This document shows, piece after piece, positions 25,404 to 34,734 of a DNA stretch of 48,881 bases. The stretch's first letter is position 1. Each line of letters starts with the position of its first letter. Source of the DNA: Rhodocyclaceae bacterium (GTDB taxonomy: Bacteria; Pseudomonadota; Gammaproteobacteria; Burkholderiales; Rhodocyclaceae); the NCBI GenBank assembly GCA_023383815.1, contig JAHDYG010000025.1, positions 6,869 to 55,749 of the forward strand, read 5' to 3'. Under the pieces are notes generated by a model. That model was not told where the DNA came from. It searched no databases and was given only the letters and a program-made list of their open reading frames with translations. The position numbers and the translations under genes are program-made.

Positions 25404-27377
25404 TCAAGCGGCCGTTTTCGCGGACTGCGGCGCGAAGGTCTTGACGTCCTGGATGCGCAGTGTCGCGGCGATCTTGCCGGTGCGGCCGTCTTCGTACTTC
25501 ACTTCGGTCTCGACGTACTGGCTGTCCTTGTCGCTGTACAGCGCGTCGATCAGGATGCCGTAGCGCTCGGAGATGAAGTTGCGCCGCACCTTGCGGGTAC
25601 GCGTCAGCTCGCCGTCGTCGGCATCGAGTTCCTTGTGCAGGATCAGGAAGCGGCGGATCTGCGACGAGCTCATCATCGGGTCGCTCGCAAGCTCGGCATT
25701 GACCTTCTCGATCCCTTCCCGGATCAGGTCGTACACCACAGACTGCTGGGCAAGATCGGTATAGCCCGAATAGGCGATGCCCTTGCGCTCGGCCCAGTTG
25801 CCCACGGCTTCGAGCTCGATGTTGATGAAAGCCGTCACATAGTCGCGGCCGTTGCCGAAGGCCACCGCCTCCTTGATGTACGGGAAGAACTTCAGCTTGT
25901 TCTCGATGAAGTTCGGCGCGAACATCGAACCGTTGTTGAGCTTGCCGACATCCTTCGCGCGGTCGATGATCTTGAGATGCCCGTCCTGGTCGAAGAAGCC
26001 CGCGTCGCCGGTCATGAAGTAGCCCTCGGCATTGATCGACTCCGCAGTGGCGTCCGGGCGCTTGTAGTAGGCCTTGAGCAGCATCGGCCCCTTGACGAGG
26101 ATCTCGCCGTTGTCGGCGAGCTTGACCTCGACGAAAGGCGCAGGCTTGCCGACCGAATCGAGCTTGATCTGGCGATCGGGTTGCAGGCACACGTAGGCGC
26201 AGGTTTCGGTCTGGCCGTAGAGCTGCTTGAGGTTGATGCCGATCGAGCGATAGAAGCGGAACAGATCCGGGCCGATCGCGGCACCTGCCGTATAGGCAAC
26301 ACGGATGCGGCTCATGCCGAGCACGTTCTTCAGCGGACCATAGACGAGCAGGTTGCCCAGCCAGTACTGCAGGCGATCGCCGAACGACACATCCCTGCCA
26401 TCGAGGATATCGGCTCCGCAGCGCCGCGCCACGTCCATGAAATGCGCGAAGATCCGGCGCTTGAACCAGCCCGCGTCTTCCATGCGGATCATCACCGTCG
26501 TGAGCAGGTTCTCGAAGACCCGCGGCGGTGCGAAGTAGTAGGTCGGTCCGATCTCGCGCAGATCGTTCATGACCGTCTCGCCCGACTCGGGGCAGTTGAT
26601 CGTGAAGCCGGCGTACATTGCCTGCGCGAACGAGAACAGGTGATCTCCGACCCAGGCCATCGGCAGGTAGGAGAGGATGTCTTCCTGATCGGTCAGGCCA
26701 TCGAACTGGGTCGCGCCCTTCGCAGACGCGATGAAGGCGCCGTGCGTCTGGCACACGCCCTTGGGTTTTCCCGTGGTGCCCGAGGTGTAGAGCATGATCG
26801 AGATGTCGTCGCTCGCGCCCTTGTCGATCTCGGCATCGAGGAAGTCGCTCTGGTTGCGGTCGTGGATGCGACCCGCCTCCTCGAGCTCATCCAGCCCCAT
26901 CAGCAGGGTCTGGGTGTAGTGGCGCATGCCGCGCGGATCGTCATAGACCACGTGCTCAAGAAAGGGCACCTGGGGCAGGATCTCGAGCATCTTGTCGACC
27001 TGCTCCTGATCCTCGACCACCGCAAACTTGATCTCGGCGTCCTGCAGCACATAGGCCATTTCCTCGGCGACCGCATCCTGGTACAGCATGACCGGAATGC
27101 CTCCGAGGCACTGGCAGGCAGCAACCGACCAGTACAGGCGCGGACGGTTGTCGCCGATGACGGCCAGGCGGTCGCCGCGCTTGAAGCCGAGTTGCGCCAG
27201 TCCGCAGGCGATCGCACGCACGTTCTGCGCAACCTCTGCCCAGGTGTAGGTCTGCCAGATGCCGTATTCCTTCTCACGCATCGCCGGCCGCTGCGGGCGG
27301 ACCTTCGCGTGATGCATCAGCAACCGCGGAAAGGTGTCGAGCGCGGTTGCGGGCGTCTGCCCGGTAGAGTCGGACAT
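25404..27377 (-). CDS. Long-chain-type acyl-CoA ligase (AMP-forming)
   Basis: A 657-residue ANL-superfamily ligase. The phosphate loop is LYTSGTTGKPKGV, the A5-like motif is YGQTETCAY, and MTGDAGFFDQDGHLKIIDRAKD is the hinge region. Length and the FMDVARR and MYAGFTINCPE segments are of the long-chain/very-long-chain acyl-CoA synthetase subgroup rather than benzoate or acetate ligases. ATG 27377 follows AAAGGAGG. It is the first gene of the operon with the Liv-type transporter, which suggests that the imported carboxylic acid is trapped as its CoA thioester. The substrate may be aromatic, alicyclic or fatty. Confidence 0.88.
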   Translation of the reverse strand: MSDSTGQTPATALDTFPRLLMHHAKVRPQRPAMREKEYGIWQTYTWAEVAQNVRAIACGLAQLGFKRGDRLAVIGDNRPRLYWSVAACQCLGGIPVMLYQDAVAEEMAYVLQDAEIKFAVVEDQEQVDKMLEILPQVPFLEHVVYDDPRGMRHYTQTLLMGLDELEEAGRIHDRNQSDFLDAEIDKGASDDISIMLYTSGTTGKPKGVCQTHGAFIASAKGATQFDGLTDQEDILSYLPMAWVGDHLFSFAQAMYAGFTINCPESGETVMNDLREIGPTYYFAPPRVFENLLTTVMIRMEDAGWFKRRIFAHFMDVARRCGADILDGRDVSFGDRLQYWLGNLLVYGPLKNVLGMSRIRVAYTAGAAIGPDLFRFYRSIGINLKQLYGQTETCAYVCLQPDRQIKLDSVGKPAPFVEVKLADNGEILVKGPMLLKAYYKRPDATAESINAEGYFMTGDAGFFDQDGHLKIIDRAKDVGKLNNGSMFAPNFIENKLKFFPYIKEAVAFGNGRDYVTAFINIELEAVGNWAERKGIAYSGYTDLAQQSVVYDLIREGIEKVNAELASDPMMSSSQIRRFLILHKELDADDGELTRTRKVRRNFISERYGILIDALYSDKDSQYVETEVKYEDGRTGKIAATLRIQDVKTFAPQSAKTAA

Positions 27378-27534
27378 TCCCAGATCCTCCTTTGATCGAT
27401 TCCCGGTCCATCTCGTCGTCCGGAGCCGGCTCAGGGCCTGGACTCCGGGTCCGGCACCCTCAGGCGCCGCGAGCCACGATGCGTCGGACGACACGATGCC
27501 GCCGCGCATTTCTTTTCAGGATCGGAGTCTGTCA

Positions 27535-27581
27535 GCGCATGTTTGCGCAACTGTTTGCGGAATGTAGCGAATTGTGACAAT
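27535..27581 (-). promoter_or_regulatory. Inverted repeats upstream of the ligase/liv operon
   Basis: GCGCA-TGTT-TGCGC lies at 27535-27548 and ATTGT-G-ACAAT at 27571-27581, about 160-200 bp upstream of the ligase start. They are the only symmetrical elements in this 280-bp gap apart from the icmF terminator. I could not define a convincing -35/-10 pair. Confidence 0.35.
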
Positions 27582-27606
27582 CCGGCCGCGCAGGGCGCGG
27601 ATGCGG

Positions 27607-27637
27607 AAAACAAGAAACGGCGCCGCAGCGCCGTTTC
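27607..27637 (-). terminator. Intrinsic terminator of icmF
   Basis: On the minus strand a perfect 10-bp stem GAAACGGCGC / GCGCCGTTTC with a four-base loop (27614-27637) is followed by TTGTTTT. It lies 23 bp after the icmF stop and separates icmF from the downstream ligase operon. Confidence 0.8.
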
Positions 27638-27659
27638 CGTGGTCCTCCGTGCAGCCCGG

Positions 27660-30600
27660 TCACATGCTGCGCCGGTACTGCCCCCCCACCTGATAGAGCG
27701 CAGAGGTGATCTGCCCGAGCGAGCAATGGCGTACCGCGTCGACCAGCACCTCGAACACGTTGCCGTTGTCGATCACGGCCTGCTGCAACCTGGAGAGCCA
27801 CTTCGGCGCTTCGGCCCGGTTGCGGGCGTGGAAGTCCGCCAGACGCTGCAGCTGGCTCTGCTTCTCCTCCTCGGTCGAACGCGCAAGTTCGATCTCCTGC
27901 TGGGCCTGCCCTTTCGGATTGAGGAAGGTATTGACGCCGATGATCGGGTACGAGCCGTCATGCTTCTTGTGCTCGTAGTAGAGCGACTCCTCCTGGATCT
28001 TGCCGCGCTGGTAACCGGTCTCCATCGCACCGAGCACACCGCCGCGCGAGGCGATCGCCTCGAACTCCTTGAGCACGGCCTCTTCGACGAGGTCGGTAAG
28101 CTCGTCGATGATGAAGGCACCCTGGTTGGGGTTCTCGTTTTTTGCCAGCCCCCACTCGCGGTTGATGATGAGCTGGATCGCCATCGCTCGACGCACCGAT
28201 TCTTCGGTCGGCGTGGTGATCGCCTCGTCGTAGGCGTTGGTGTGCAGGCTGTTGCAGTTGTCGTAGATGGCGATCAGTGCCTGCAGCGTCGTGCGGATGT
28301 CGTTGAAGTCCATCTCCTGCGCATGCAGCGAGCGCCCGGAGGTCTGGATGTGGTACTTCAGCTTCTGGCTGCGCTCGTTCGCGCCGTACTTGTTCTTCAT
28401 CGCCACCGCCCAGATGCGGCGGGCGACGCGGCCGATCACCGAGTACTCCGGGTCCATGCCATTGCTGAAGAAGAACGACAGGTTCGGCGCGAAGTCGTCG
28501 ATGTGCATGCCGCGTGCAAGATAGCTCTCGACATATGTGAAGCCGTTCGAGAGCGTGAAGGCGAGCTGGCTGATCGGGTTCGCGCCGGCCTCGGCGATGT
28601 GGTAGCCCGAGATCGACACCGAGTAGAAGTTCTGCACCTTGTGATGGACGAAGTACTCCTGGATGTCGCCCATCATCTTGAGCGCGAACTCGGTCGAGAA
28701 GATGCAGGTGTTCTGGCCCTGGTCCTCCTTGAGAATGTCGGCCTGCACCGTGCCGCGCACGGTCGACAGCGTCCAGGCCCGGATCTTGGCGTACTCGTCG
28801 TCGGTCGGATCGCGGCCGTTGTCGGCCTTGAACTTGGCGACCTGCTGATCGATCGCGGTGTTGAAGAAGAAGGCCAGGATGATCGGCGCCGGGCCATTGA
28901 TGGTCATCGAGACGCTGGTCGAGGGCGCGCACAGGTCGAAACCGTCGTACAGCACCTTCATGTCGTCCAGCGTGGCGATGGAGACGCCGGAGTTGCCGAT
29001 CTTGCCGTAGATGTCCGGACGCAGGTCGGGGTCGCAACCGTACAGGGTGACCGAGTCGAAGGCGGTAGACAACCGGTGTGCCGGCATGCCTTCGGACACC
29101 TTCTTGAAGCGGCGGTTGGTGCGAAAGGCGTCACCCTCGCCGGCGAACATGCGGGTCGGATCCTCGCCCTCGCGCTTGAAGGCGAACACGCCGGCGGTAT
29201 ACGGGAACGAGCCCGGGACATTCTCCTTCATGAGAAACTTGAGCGTCTCGCCCTCGTCCTCGAAATCGGGCAGCGCCACCTTGCGGATCTTGCTACCGGA
29301 CAGCGACTCGTGGGTGAGCTTGGTACGGATCTCCTTGTCGCGGATCTTCACGACGTATTCGTCGGCGGCGTACAGCGCCTTCTCGGTCGGCCACTGCTCG
29401 AGCAGCTTCTTCGCCACCGGGGTGAGCTCCCCGTCCTTCCAGTCGATCAACTCGTCAAACGAACCGATCTCCTTGCCGCACTGCTCGAACAACGCCCTGG
29501 CGATCTTCAGCGACTGGCGCTCGCGCGCAACCCGCGCCTGCGCATGCACATGCTGGTGGTAGCCGCGCACGGTCTCGGCGATCTCGGCCAGATAGCGGGC
29601 ACGCTCGGCCGGGACGATCGCCCGCCCGCGGCTCGACGCCCGCACGGCCACCTTCGGCAGCTTGCCGGGCTTGACCTTCAGGCCCTTGCCGACCAGCGCC
29701 GGCAGCATCGCCTGGTACAGCGCGGTGACGCCGTCGTCGTTGAAACGCGCGGCCATGGTGCCAAACACCGGCATCTCGTCGGTCGGCGTCGAAAACAGCT
29801 CACGGTTGCGCTGGTACTGCTTGGAGACGTCGCGCAGCGCATCCTCGGCGCCCTTGCGGTCGAACTTGTTGATCGCGACGAAATCGGCGAAATCGAGCAT
29901 GTCGATCTTCTCGAGCTGGCTCGCTGCACCGAACTCCGGTGTCATCACGTAGAGCGACAGATCGACGAAGGGCACGATCGCCGCGTTGCCCTGGCCGATT
30001 CCCGAGGTTTCGACGATGACGAGATCGAAACCGGCGAGCTTGCAGGCAGCGATGACCTCGGGCAGCGCGGTCGAGATCTCCGAGCCTGTGTCGCGGGTCG
30101 CCAGAGAACGCATGAAAATGTTGTCGTGCTCGATCGCGTTCATGCGGATGCGGTCGCCCAGCAGCGCACCGCCGGTGCGCTTCCTCGACGGGTCGATCGA
30201 CACGATCGCGATCTTCAGCCGGTCTTCCTGGTCGAGGCGGAAGCGACGCACGATCTCATCGGTGAGCGAGCTCTTGCCCGCGCCACCGGTACCCGTGATG
30301 CCGAGTGTCGGCGTTCCGGACTTGGCGGCTGCGTCCTTGACCGCCTTCCTGACGTCCTCGCCGTAGCCGCCATTCTCGAAGGCGGTGATCGCCTTGGCGA
30401 GGGTCCGCAGACGAAGCTTGCGATCCCCGGTCGTCAGGCTCCTGACCAGGTCGTCGGCCTTGGCCGGTGCTTCGTGCGTGAGGTCGAAATCCGAGCGCTC
30501 GACCACATCGTTGATCATGCCCTGCAGCCCCAGCGTGACGCCGTCTTCCGGGGCGTAGATCCGCGTCACCCCGTAGTCGTGCAGTTCCTTGATCTCGGCG

Positions 30601-30938
30601 GGCACGATCACGCCGCCTCCGCCTCCGAACACCTGGATGTTCTCGCCGCCGTTCGCACGCAGCAGATCGATCATGTACTTGAAGAACTCGACGTGGCCGC
30701 CCTGATAGCTGGTGATCGCGATCCCCTGCACGTCCTCCTGCAGGGCCGCGTTGACGATCTCGCCAACCGAGCGGTTGTGCCCGAGGTGAATCACTTCGGT
30801 TCCGGTCGACTGCAGGATGCGGCGCATGATGTTGATCGATGCGTCATGGCCGTCGAACAGGGAGGCTGCCGTCACGAAGCGGACCTTGTTTTTCGGCTTG
30901 TACGGCTGAAGCTTCTTGCTCACGCTCAGATCGGTCAT
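27660..30938 (-). CDS. icmF: IcmF, fused isobutyryl-CoA mutase with G-protein chaperone
   Basis: A 1092-residue adenosylcobalamin enzyme interconverting isobutyryl-CoA and n-butyryl-CoA; family members also act on isovaleryl-/pivalyl-CoA. Order: B12-binding domain at the N-terminus with DGHDAS (His31, the lower cobalt ligand), a MeaB-like GTPase domain with P-loop GTGGAGKSS near residue 214 and NKFDRKG, then the large acyl-CoA mutase barrel (for example [29 protein letters not shown]). This order is diagnostic of IcmF. ATG 30938 follows AGGAGAACAG; the frame upstream is not conserved. It has its own promoter (31020-31048) and terminator, so it is monocistronic. It links valine/isobutyrate carbon to butyryl-CoA. 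Confidence 0.95.
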   Translation of the reverse strand: MTDLSVSKKLQPYKPKNKVRFVTAASLFDGHDASINIMRRILQSTGTEVIHLGHNRSVGEIVNAALQEDVQGIAITSYQGGHVEFFKYMIDLLRANGGENIQVFGGGGGVIVPAEIKELHDYGVTRIYAPEDGVTLGLQGMINDVVERSDFDLTHEAPAKADDLVRSLTTGDRKLRLRTLAKAITAFENGGYGEDVRKAVKDAAAKSGTPTLGITGTGGAGKSSLTDEIVRRFRLDQEDRLKIAIVSIDPSRKRTGGALLGDRIRMNAIEHDNIFMRSLATRDTGSEISTALPEVIAACKLAGFDLVIVETSGIGQGNAAIVPFVDLSLYVMTPEFGAASQLEKIDMLDFADFVAINKFDRKGAEDALRDVSKQYQRNRELFSTPTDEMPVFGTMAARFNDDGVTALYQAMLPALVGKGLKVKPGKLPKVAVRASSRGRAIVPAERARYLAEIAETVRGYHQHVHAQARVARERQSLKIARALFEQCGKEIGSFDELIDWKDGELTPVAKKLLEQWPTEKALYAADEYVVKIRDKEIRTKLTHESLSGSKIRKVALPDFEDEGETLKFLMKENVPGSFPYTAGVFAFKREGEDPTRMFAGEGDAFRTNRRFKKVSEGMPAHRLSTAFDSVTLYGCDPDLRPDIYGKIGNSGVSIATLDDMKVLYDGFDLCAPSTSVSMTINGPAPIILAFFFNTAIDQQVAKFKADNGRDPTDDEYAKIRAWTLSTVRGTVQADILKEDQGQNTCIFSTEFALKMMGDIQEYFVHHKVQNFYSVSISGYHIAEAGANPISQLAFTLSNGFTYVESYLARGMHIDDFAPNLSFFFSNGMDPEYSVIGRVARRIWAVAMKNKYGANERSQKLKYHIQTSGRSLHAQEMDFNDIRTTLQALIAIYDNCNSLHTNAYDEAITTPTEESVRRAMAIQLIINREWGLAKNENPNQGAFIIDELTDLVEEAVLKEFEAIASRGGVLGAMETGYQRGKIQEESLYYEHKKHDGSYPIIGVNTFLNPKGQAQQEIELARSTEEEKQSQLQRLADFHARNRAEAPKWLSRLQQAVIDNGNVFEVLVDAVRHCSLGQITSALYQVGGQYRRSM

Positions 30939-31019
30939 CTCTGTTCTCCTGTGTCGGGAAGATTCGCCTCGATTCCGGGCTGGGTCGCACCCGGCCAAAG
31001 GCGATGCTGCGATGCGGGA

Positions 31020-31048
31020 AATCTAGATTACGTTCACGTAAACGTCAA
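31020..31048 (-). promoter_or_regulatory. icmF promoter with ACGT-repeat operator in the spacer
   Basis: On the minus strand TTGACG (31048-31043), a 17-bp spacer and TAGATT (31025-31020) form a good sigma-70 promoter. ACGT occurs at 31030, 31036 and 31042, exactly 6 bp apart, and TTACGT-TC-ACGTAA is a perfect palindrome at 31028-31041. The arrangement resembles published LiuR (MerR-family) sites of branched-chain amino acid catabolism, and a MerR-type protein binding in the spacer is plausible. Confidence 0.65.
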
Positions 31049-31256
31049 CCGATGATACATTCGCCGCGCGACCGTTCCAGGCAACACCCGCGGCTGTGCC
31101 GCGCGCCCCGGTCCGGCGAACCGACGGGGCTCCAGGCGGCCCGTTCTGCGCACCCGGTTTGCCCAAGGTTCGAATTGTGACACCATCGCAGACACAATGG
31201 GGCTGACCCCGGAGTTGCATGCATCGACCGCGGCAGTCGTACGGCTCAGGAGAACG
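31049..31256. other. Remainder of the icmF / histidine kinase divergent intergenic region
   Basis: With the promoter above, this makes a 318-bp gap between divergent genes. A plus-strand frame is open from 31197 but the part before 31257 has no conserved content, and AGGAG precedes the ATG at 31257. I see no clear promoter for the kinase gene. Confidence 0.45.
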
Positions 31257-33320
31257 ATGATGGCGATCCTCGAAACTTCGGCGCCGAGCGCCGAGCAGCG
31301 GCGTCGGCACGACCTGCTGCTCGCCGGGCTCGACCTGCTCGATCAGGCGATCGCCGTGTTCGATGCCGCACCGAAGCTCGTCACCTGGAACAAGGCACTG
31401 ATCCGCCTGCTCGACTTTCCCGAATCGATGCTGAGGGTCGGGCTGCCGTTCGAGGAACTCGTGCGCTTCAACGCCGAGCGCGGCGACTACGGCGAGGGCG
31501 ACATCGAACAGCTCGTGGCCGAGCGCGTCGCCGCCGCGCATGCGTTTCAACCCCACTACACCGAGCGCACCCGGCCCAACGGAACTGTACTCGCGATCCG
31601 CGGGGTTCCAATTCCGAATCTGGGATTCGTAACGCTGTGGACCGACATCACCGATCAGCGCCGCTACGCAGACGTAATCAAGGAACAGAACGTCATGCTC
31701 GAAGCGCGGGTGCGCGCCCGGACGCATGAACTCGAGAACGCCAATGCGCGCCTTGCGCACGCCAAGACCGAGATCGGCGACATTGCCGAAGCCCTGCGTC
31801 GATCGGAAGGACGGCTGCGACTCATCATCGACTCCATTCCGGCCTTGATCGCGTACGTCGATCGTGAGGAGACCTACCAGTTCGTCAACCGCGGCTACGC
31901 CGAGTGGTTCGAGATCGGCAAGGACGAGATCGTCGGCAAGACCATCGCCGACGTGTTCGGTGCCGAGTACTACGACCAGATCACCCCTTATCTCGCGATT
32001 GCCAAGCAGGGGGAGCGGGTCAGCTACGAGTACTCGCGCAAGCTGAAGGGCAACCGCATCGTCTATGCGCGCAGCGTCGTCGTACCGGAAGTCGACAGCG
32101 CGGGGCAGGTCCTCGGCTTTTTCGTGCTGTCGACCGACATCACCGAGCAGAAAGCGAGCCAGGCCGCGCTCGTCCAGGCGCAGAAGATGGAGGCGGTCGG
32201 CCAGCTCACCGGCGGTCTGTCGCACGACTTCAACAACCTGTTGTCGATCATCATCGGCAACCTGTCCGCGCTCAAGGAACGCACCCCCGAGCACGACCGC
32301 GCCAGCGAATTCCTGAACCCTGCGCTGCAGGCCGCGCAGCGCGGAGCCGAACTGATCAAGCGGCTCCTGACCTTCTCGCGCCGGCAGACGCTCGAACCCA
32401 GCGCGGTAGAAATCTGCGCGCTGGTGCGCAGCATGACGCAGTTGCTCGCGCTCTCCCTGACCGAGAGTGTGCACATCCTCACCCGTCTGCCCGAGGAACC
32501 GATTCACGCGTTCGTGGACCCGCACCAGCTCGAGAATGCGCTGCTCAACCTCGCACTCAATGCGCGCGACGCGATGCCCAACGGAGGCGACCTGACCCTC
32601 GCCGTGTCCGAGCGTAGGCTGACCGGTTACATCGCCCGTCTGGTCGAACTGCCTGCGGGCGACTATGTGCAGATCGACGTTACGGACACCGGCAGCGGCA
32701 TCGAGCCCGACGCACTCGCACGCGTGTTCGAGCCCTTCTTCACGACCAAGCAGTTCGGGCGCGGCAGCGGCCTGGGGCTTTCGATGGTGTATGGTTTCGT
32801 GCGCCAGTCCGGGGGCAACATCCGCATCCGCAGCACACCGGGGACCGGAACGACCGTCACCTTCGTCCTCCCCCGCACGCAGGCGCCACTGCAGACCACG
32901 AGCACGCCGACCGATCCGACCGAACGGGCCCAGATCCGCAAGGGGCCGGTCCTGCTGGTCGAGGATGAACCCGAGGTGCGACGCATCATCCGCATCGAGC
33001 TTTCCGCGCTCGGCTATCCGGTCATCGAGGCGTCGAACGGGCCTGAGGCTGCAGCCCTGCTCGAGAACGTTCCCGAGATTGCGATTCTCGTGACCGACAC
33101 GGTGATGCCCGGCGGCATCGGCGGGCGCGACCTGGCCATCCGCGCCAAGGCCCTGCGCCCCGATCTGCCCGTCCTGCTGATCACCGGTTACGCGACCGAA
33201 GCCGCGCTGGCCGGCGTCGCCGATCTGGATGTTCCGGTCTTGCGCAAACCTTTCGACCGCGCCGGGCTCGATGCCGCCCTGCGCGCCCTGCAAGCTCCCC
33301 TGGAAGCCCATTCCCGATGA
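31257..33320 (+). CDS. Hybrid sensor histidine kinase (PAS-PAS-HisKA-HATPase-REC)
   Basis: A 687-residue cytoplasmic kinase without membrane segments. Residues 20-140 form a PAS-7 type domain (LLDQAIAVFDAAPKLVTWN), about 145-195 is a coiled coil, 190-310 a second PAS, then the phosphoacceptor His323 in GGLSHDFNNLLS, the ATPase domain (HQLENALLNLALNARDAM; DTGSGIEPD; GRGSGLGLSM) and a C-terminal receiver with Asp614 in VTDTVMPGG. This layout is common in betaproteobacterial soluble sensors. ATG 31257 or the adjacent ATG 31260 is the start. The stop overlaps the response-regulator gene by 4 bp. The signal is unknown. Confidence 0.9.
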   Translation: MMAILETSAPSAEQRRRHDLLLAGLDLLDQAIAVFDAAPKLVTWNKALIRLLDFPESMLRVGLPFEELVRFNAERGDYGEGDIEQLVAERVAAAHAFQPHYTERTRPNGTVLAIRGVPIPNLGFVTLWTDITDQRRYADVIKEQNVMLEARVRARTHELENANARLAHAKTEIGDIAEALRRSEGRLRLIIDSIPALIAYVDREETYQFVNRGYAEWFEIGKDEIVGKTIADVFGAEYYDQITPYLAIAKQGERVSYEYSRKLKGNRIVYARSVVVPEVDSAGQVLGFFVLSTDITEQKASQAALVQAQKMEAVGQLTGGLSHDFNNLLSIIIGNLSALKERTPEHDRASEFLNPALQAAQRGAELIKRLLTFSRRQTLEPSAVEICALVRSMTQLLALSLTESVHILTRLPEEPIHAFVDPHQLENALLNLALNARDAMPNGGDLTLAVSERRLTGYIARLVELPAGDYVQIDVTDTGSGIEPDALARVFEPFFTTKQFGRGSGLGLSMVYGFVRQSGGNIRIRSTPGTGTTVTFVLPRTQAPLQTTSTPTDPTERAQIRKGPVLLVEDEPEVRRIIRIELSALGYPVIEASNGPEAAALLENVPEIAILVTDTVMPGGIGGRDLAIRAKALRPDLPVLLITGYATEAALAGVADLDVPVLRKPFDRAGLDAALRALQAPLEAHSR

Positions 33321-34042
33321 CCAGCCTGGATACCGCGAACGCGCAGATCTTTGTCCTCGAGGACGATCCCGACATCGCCCGACTGATCTGCAGCAGCCTG
33401 ACCGAGTATGGTTTCCGGTGCGAGCATGCAAGCACAGGTCGTCAGTTGCTGGAACGCGCCCGCCGTTCGGCGCCGGACCTGTGCATCGTCGACCTCGGGC
33501 TGCCCGACATGGACGGCATGCAGGTCGTGCGCGAACTTCAGGATGGCAGCCCCTGCGCGGTGCTCATCCTGACCGGACGCAACGACGTCACCGACCGCGT
33601 CCTGGGTCTCGAACTGGGCGCCGACGACTACATCGTGAAACCGTTCGAACCGCGTGAACTGGTCGCGCGCGTACGCTCCATCCTGCGCCGCTACCAGCGG
33701 GCCGCACCGGTCGAAACCCTCACCCAGCAGCGCAACATCGCACACTTTGCCGGCTGGCGCTTCGACCGTGGCCGGCACGCGCTCACCGCACCGGATGGTC
33801 GCGAGATCCATCTCTCGGCCGCCGAAACGGGGCTCCTCGTGACCATGCTGGAACGGCCCAACCGCATCCTGAGCCGCGAGCAACTGCTCGGGGAACGCGA
33901 CATCGACCCCTTCGACCGCAGCATCGACGTCCGGGTATCGCGGCTGCGGCGCAAGCTCGACGACGATCCGCACGACCCGAAACTGATCAAGACCGTCTAT
34001 GGCGCCGGATACCTGTTCTCCGCGCAGGTCGAGTGGGCTTGA
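33317..34042 (+). CDS. OmpR-family response regulator
   Basis: A 241-residue regulator with a receiver domain (EDD at 15-17, phosphoacceptor Asp59 in CIVDLGLP, Lys near 110 in YIVKPF) and a C-terminal winged helix (LLVTMLERPNRILSREQLL, IDVRVSRLRRKL). Its ATG overlaps the stop of the hybrid kinase (ATGA), so the two are a coupled pair. The targets are unknown; the divergently transcribed icmF is the nearest candidate, but icmF has its own ACGT-type operator. Confidence 0.9.
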   Translation: MTSLDTANAQIFVLEDDPDIARLICSSLTEYGFRCEHASTGRQLLERARRSAPDLCIVDLGLPDMDGMQVVRELQDGSPCAVLILTGRNDVTDRVLGLELGADDYIVKPFEPRELVARVRSILRRYQRAAPVETLTQQRNIAHFAGWRFDRGRHALTAPDGREIHLSAAETGLLVTMLERPNRILSREQLLGERDIDPFDRSIDVRVSRLRRKLDDDPHDPKLIKTVYGAGYLFSAQVEWA

Positions 34043-34138
34043 CCGGCGCACTTCAGCGCCCGGCAGATGCCCGGACAGGAGATCCCGACGCTGCCGCTTG
34101 CCATGCTGCGCCTCTGGACCTGGCCTGGGCATGCGTGC

Positions 34139-34156
34139 CATAATTATGCATTATTA
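34139..34156. promoter_or_regulatory. CATAATTATG operator upstream of VOC gene
   Basis: The palindrome CATAATTATG (34139-34148) overlaps a wider imperfect palindrome TAATTATGCATTATTA (34141-34156), 19 bp before the VOC start codon. CCATAATTATG is identical to the sequence at 43556-43566 between gntR and the methylmalonyl-CoA mutase gene. It is the probable binding site of the GntR-family protein encoded at 43646. Confidence 0.6.
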
Positions 34157-34174
34157 ACTCTGAGGTACAGCGAC

Positions 34175-34654
34175 ATGACCCAACGTCCCTTCAGGATCCT
34201 CGGTATCCAGCAGATCGCCATCGGTGCGCCCAGCAAGGAGCGCCTGAAAGCGCTGTGGGTGGACATGCTGGGACTGGAAGTCACCGGCAACTATGTCAGC
34301 GAGCGCGAGAACGTCGATGAGGACATCTGTGCGATGGGCAGCGGCCCGTTCAAGGTCGAGGTCGACCTGATGCAACCGCTCGACGCGGACAAGAAGCCCG
34401 CTGTGCACAGCACCCCGCTCAACCACGTCGGCCTGTGGGTCGATGACCTGCCCGTCGCCGTCGAGTGGCTCACCGCCCAGGGAGTCCGCTTCGCTCCCGG
34501 CGGCATCCGCCGCGGCGCTGCCGGGTACGACATCACCTTCCTGCATCCGAAGGCCAATGACGAATTTCCGATCGCAGGCGAAGGGGTGCTGATCGAACTC
34601 GTCCAGGCCCCGCCCGCAGTCATCGAGGCCTACGCCCGCATGGGCGCGCGCTGA
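34175..34654 (+). CDS. VOC-family protein, candidate methylmalonyl-CoA epimerase
   Basis: A 159-residue vicinal-oxygen-chelate protein with two beta-alpha-beta-beta-beta modules, the size of methylmalonyl-CoA epimerase or glyoxalase I. Metal-ligand candidates His84 (LNHVGLWV) and Glu141 (VLIELVQ) are where they should be, but the usual first histidine (xHIxI) is glutamine here (GIQQIAIG, Gln13). ATG 34175 is chosen at the start of homology; upstream residues of the open frame are not conserved. Sharing an operator with the methylmalonyl-CoA mutase/propionyl-CoA carboxylase locus supports an epimerase role. Otherwise a VOC enzyme of unknown reaction. Confidence 0.65.
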   Translation: MTQRPFRILGIQQIAIGAPSKERLKALWVDMLGLEVTGNYVSERENVDEDICAMGSGPFKVEVDLMQPLDADKKPAVHSTPLNHVGLWVDDLPVAVEWLTAQGVRFAPGGIRRGAAGYDITFLHPKANDEFPIAGEGVLIELVQAPPAVIEAYARMGAR

Positions 34655-34683
34655 GGCCTCGCCATCCGGGCGCCCACCGCCCG

Positions 34684-34714
34684 AAAAAAAAGGATGCCTG
34701 CATCGCAGGCATCC
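34684..34714 (-). terminator. Intrinsic terminator of the aminomutase gene
   Basis: On the minus strand the perfect 10-bp stem GGATGCCTGC / GCAGGCATCC with a three-base loop (34692-34714) is followed by eight T (A-run at 34684-34691). It is 20 bp beyond the aminomutase stop and may also stop the convergent VOC transcript. Confidence 0.9.
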
Positions 34715-34734
34715 CGTTCATGACCGGCGACCGC

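Noticed and set aside
27543-31055. Plus-strand open frame of about 1170 codons opposite icmF
   Set aside because: Antisense shadow of a strongly conserved gene with intact B12, GTPase and mutase motifs on the other strand.
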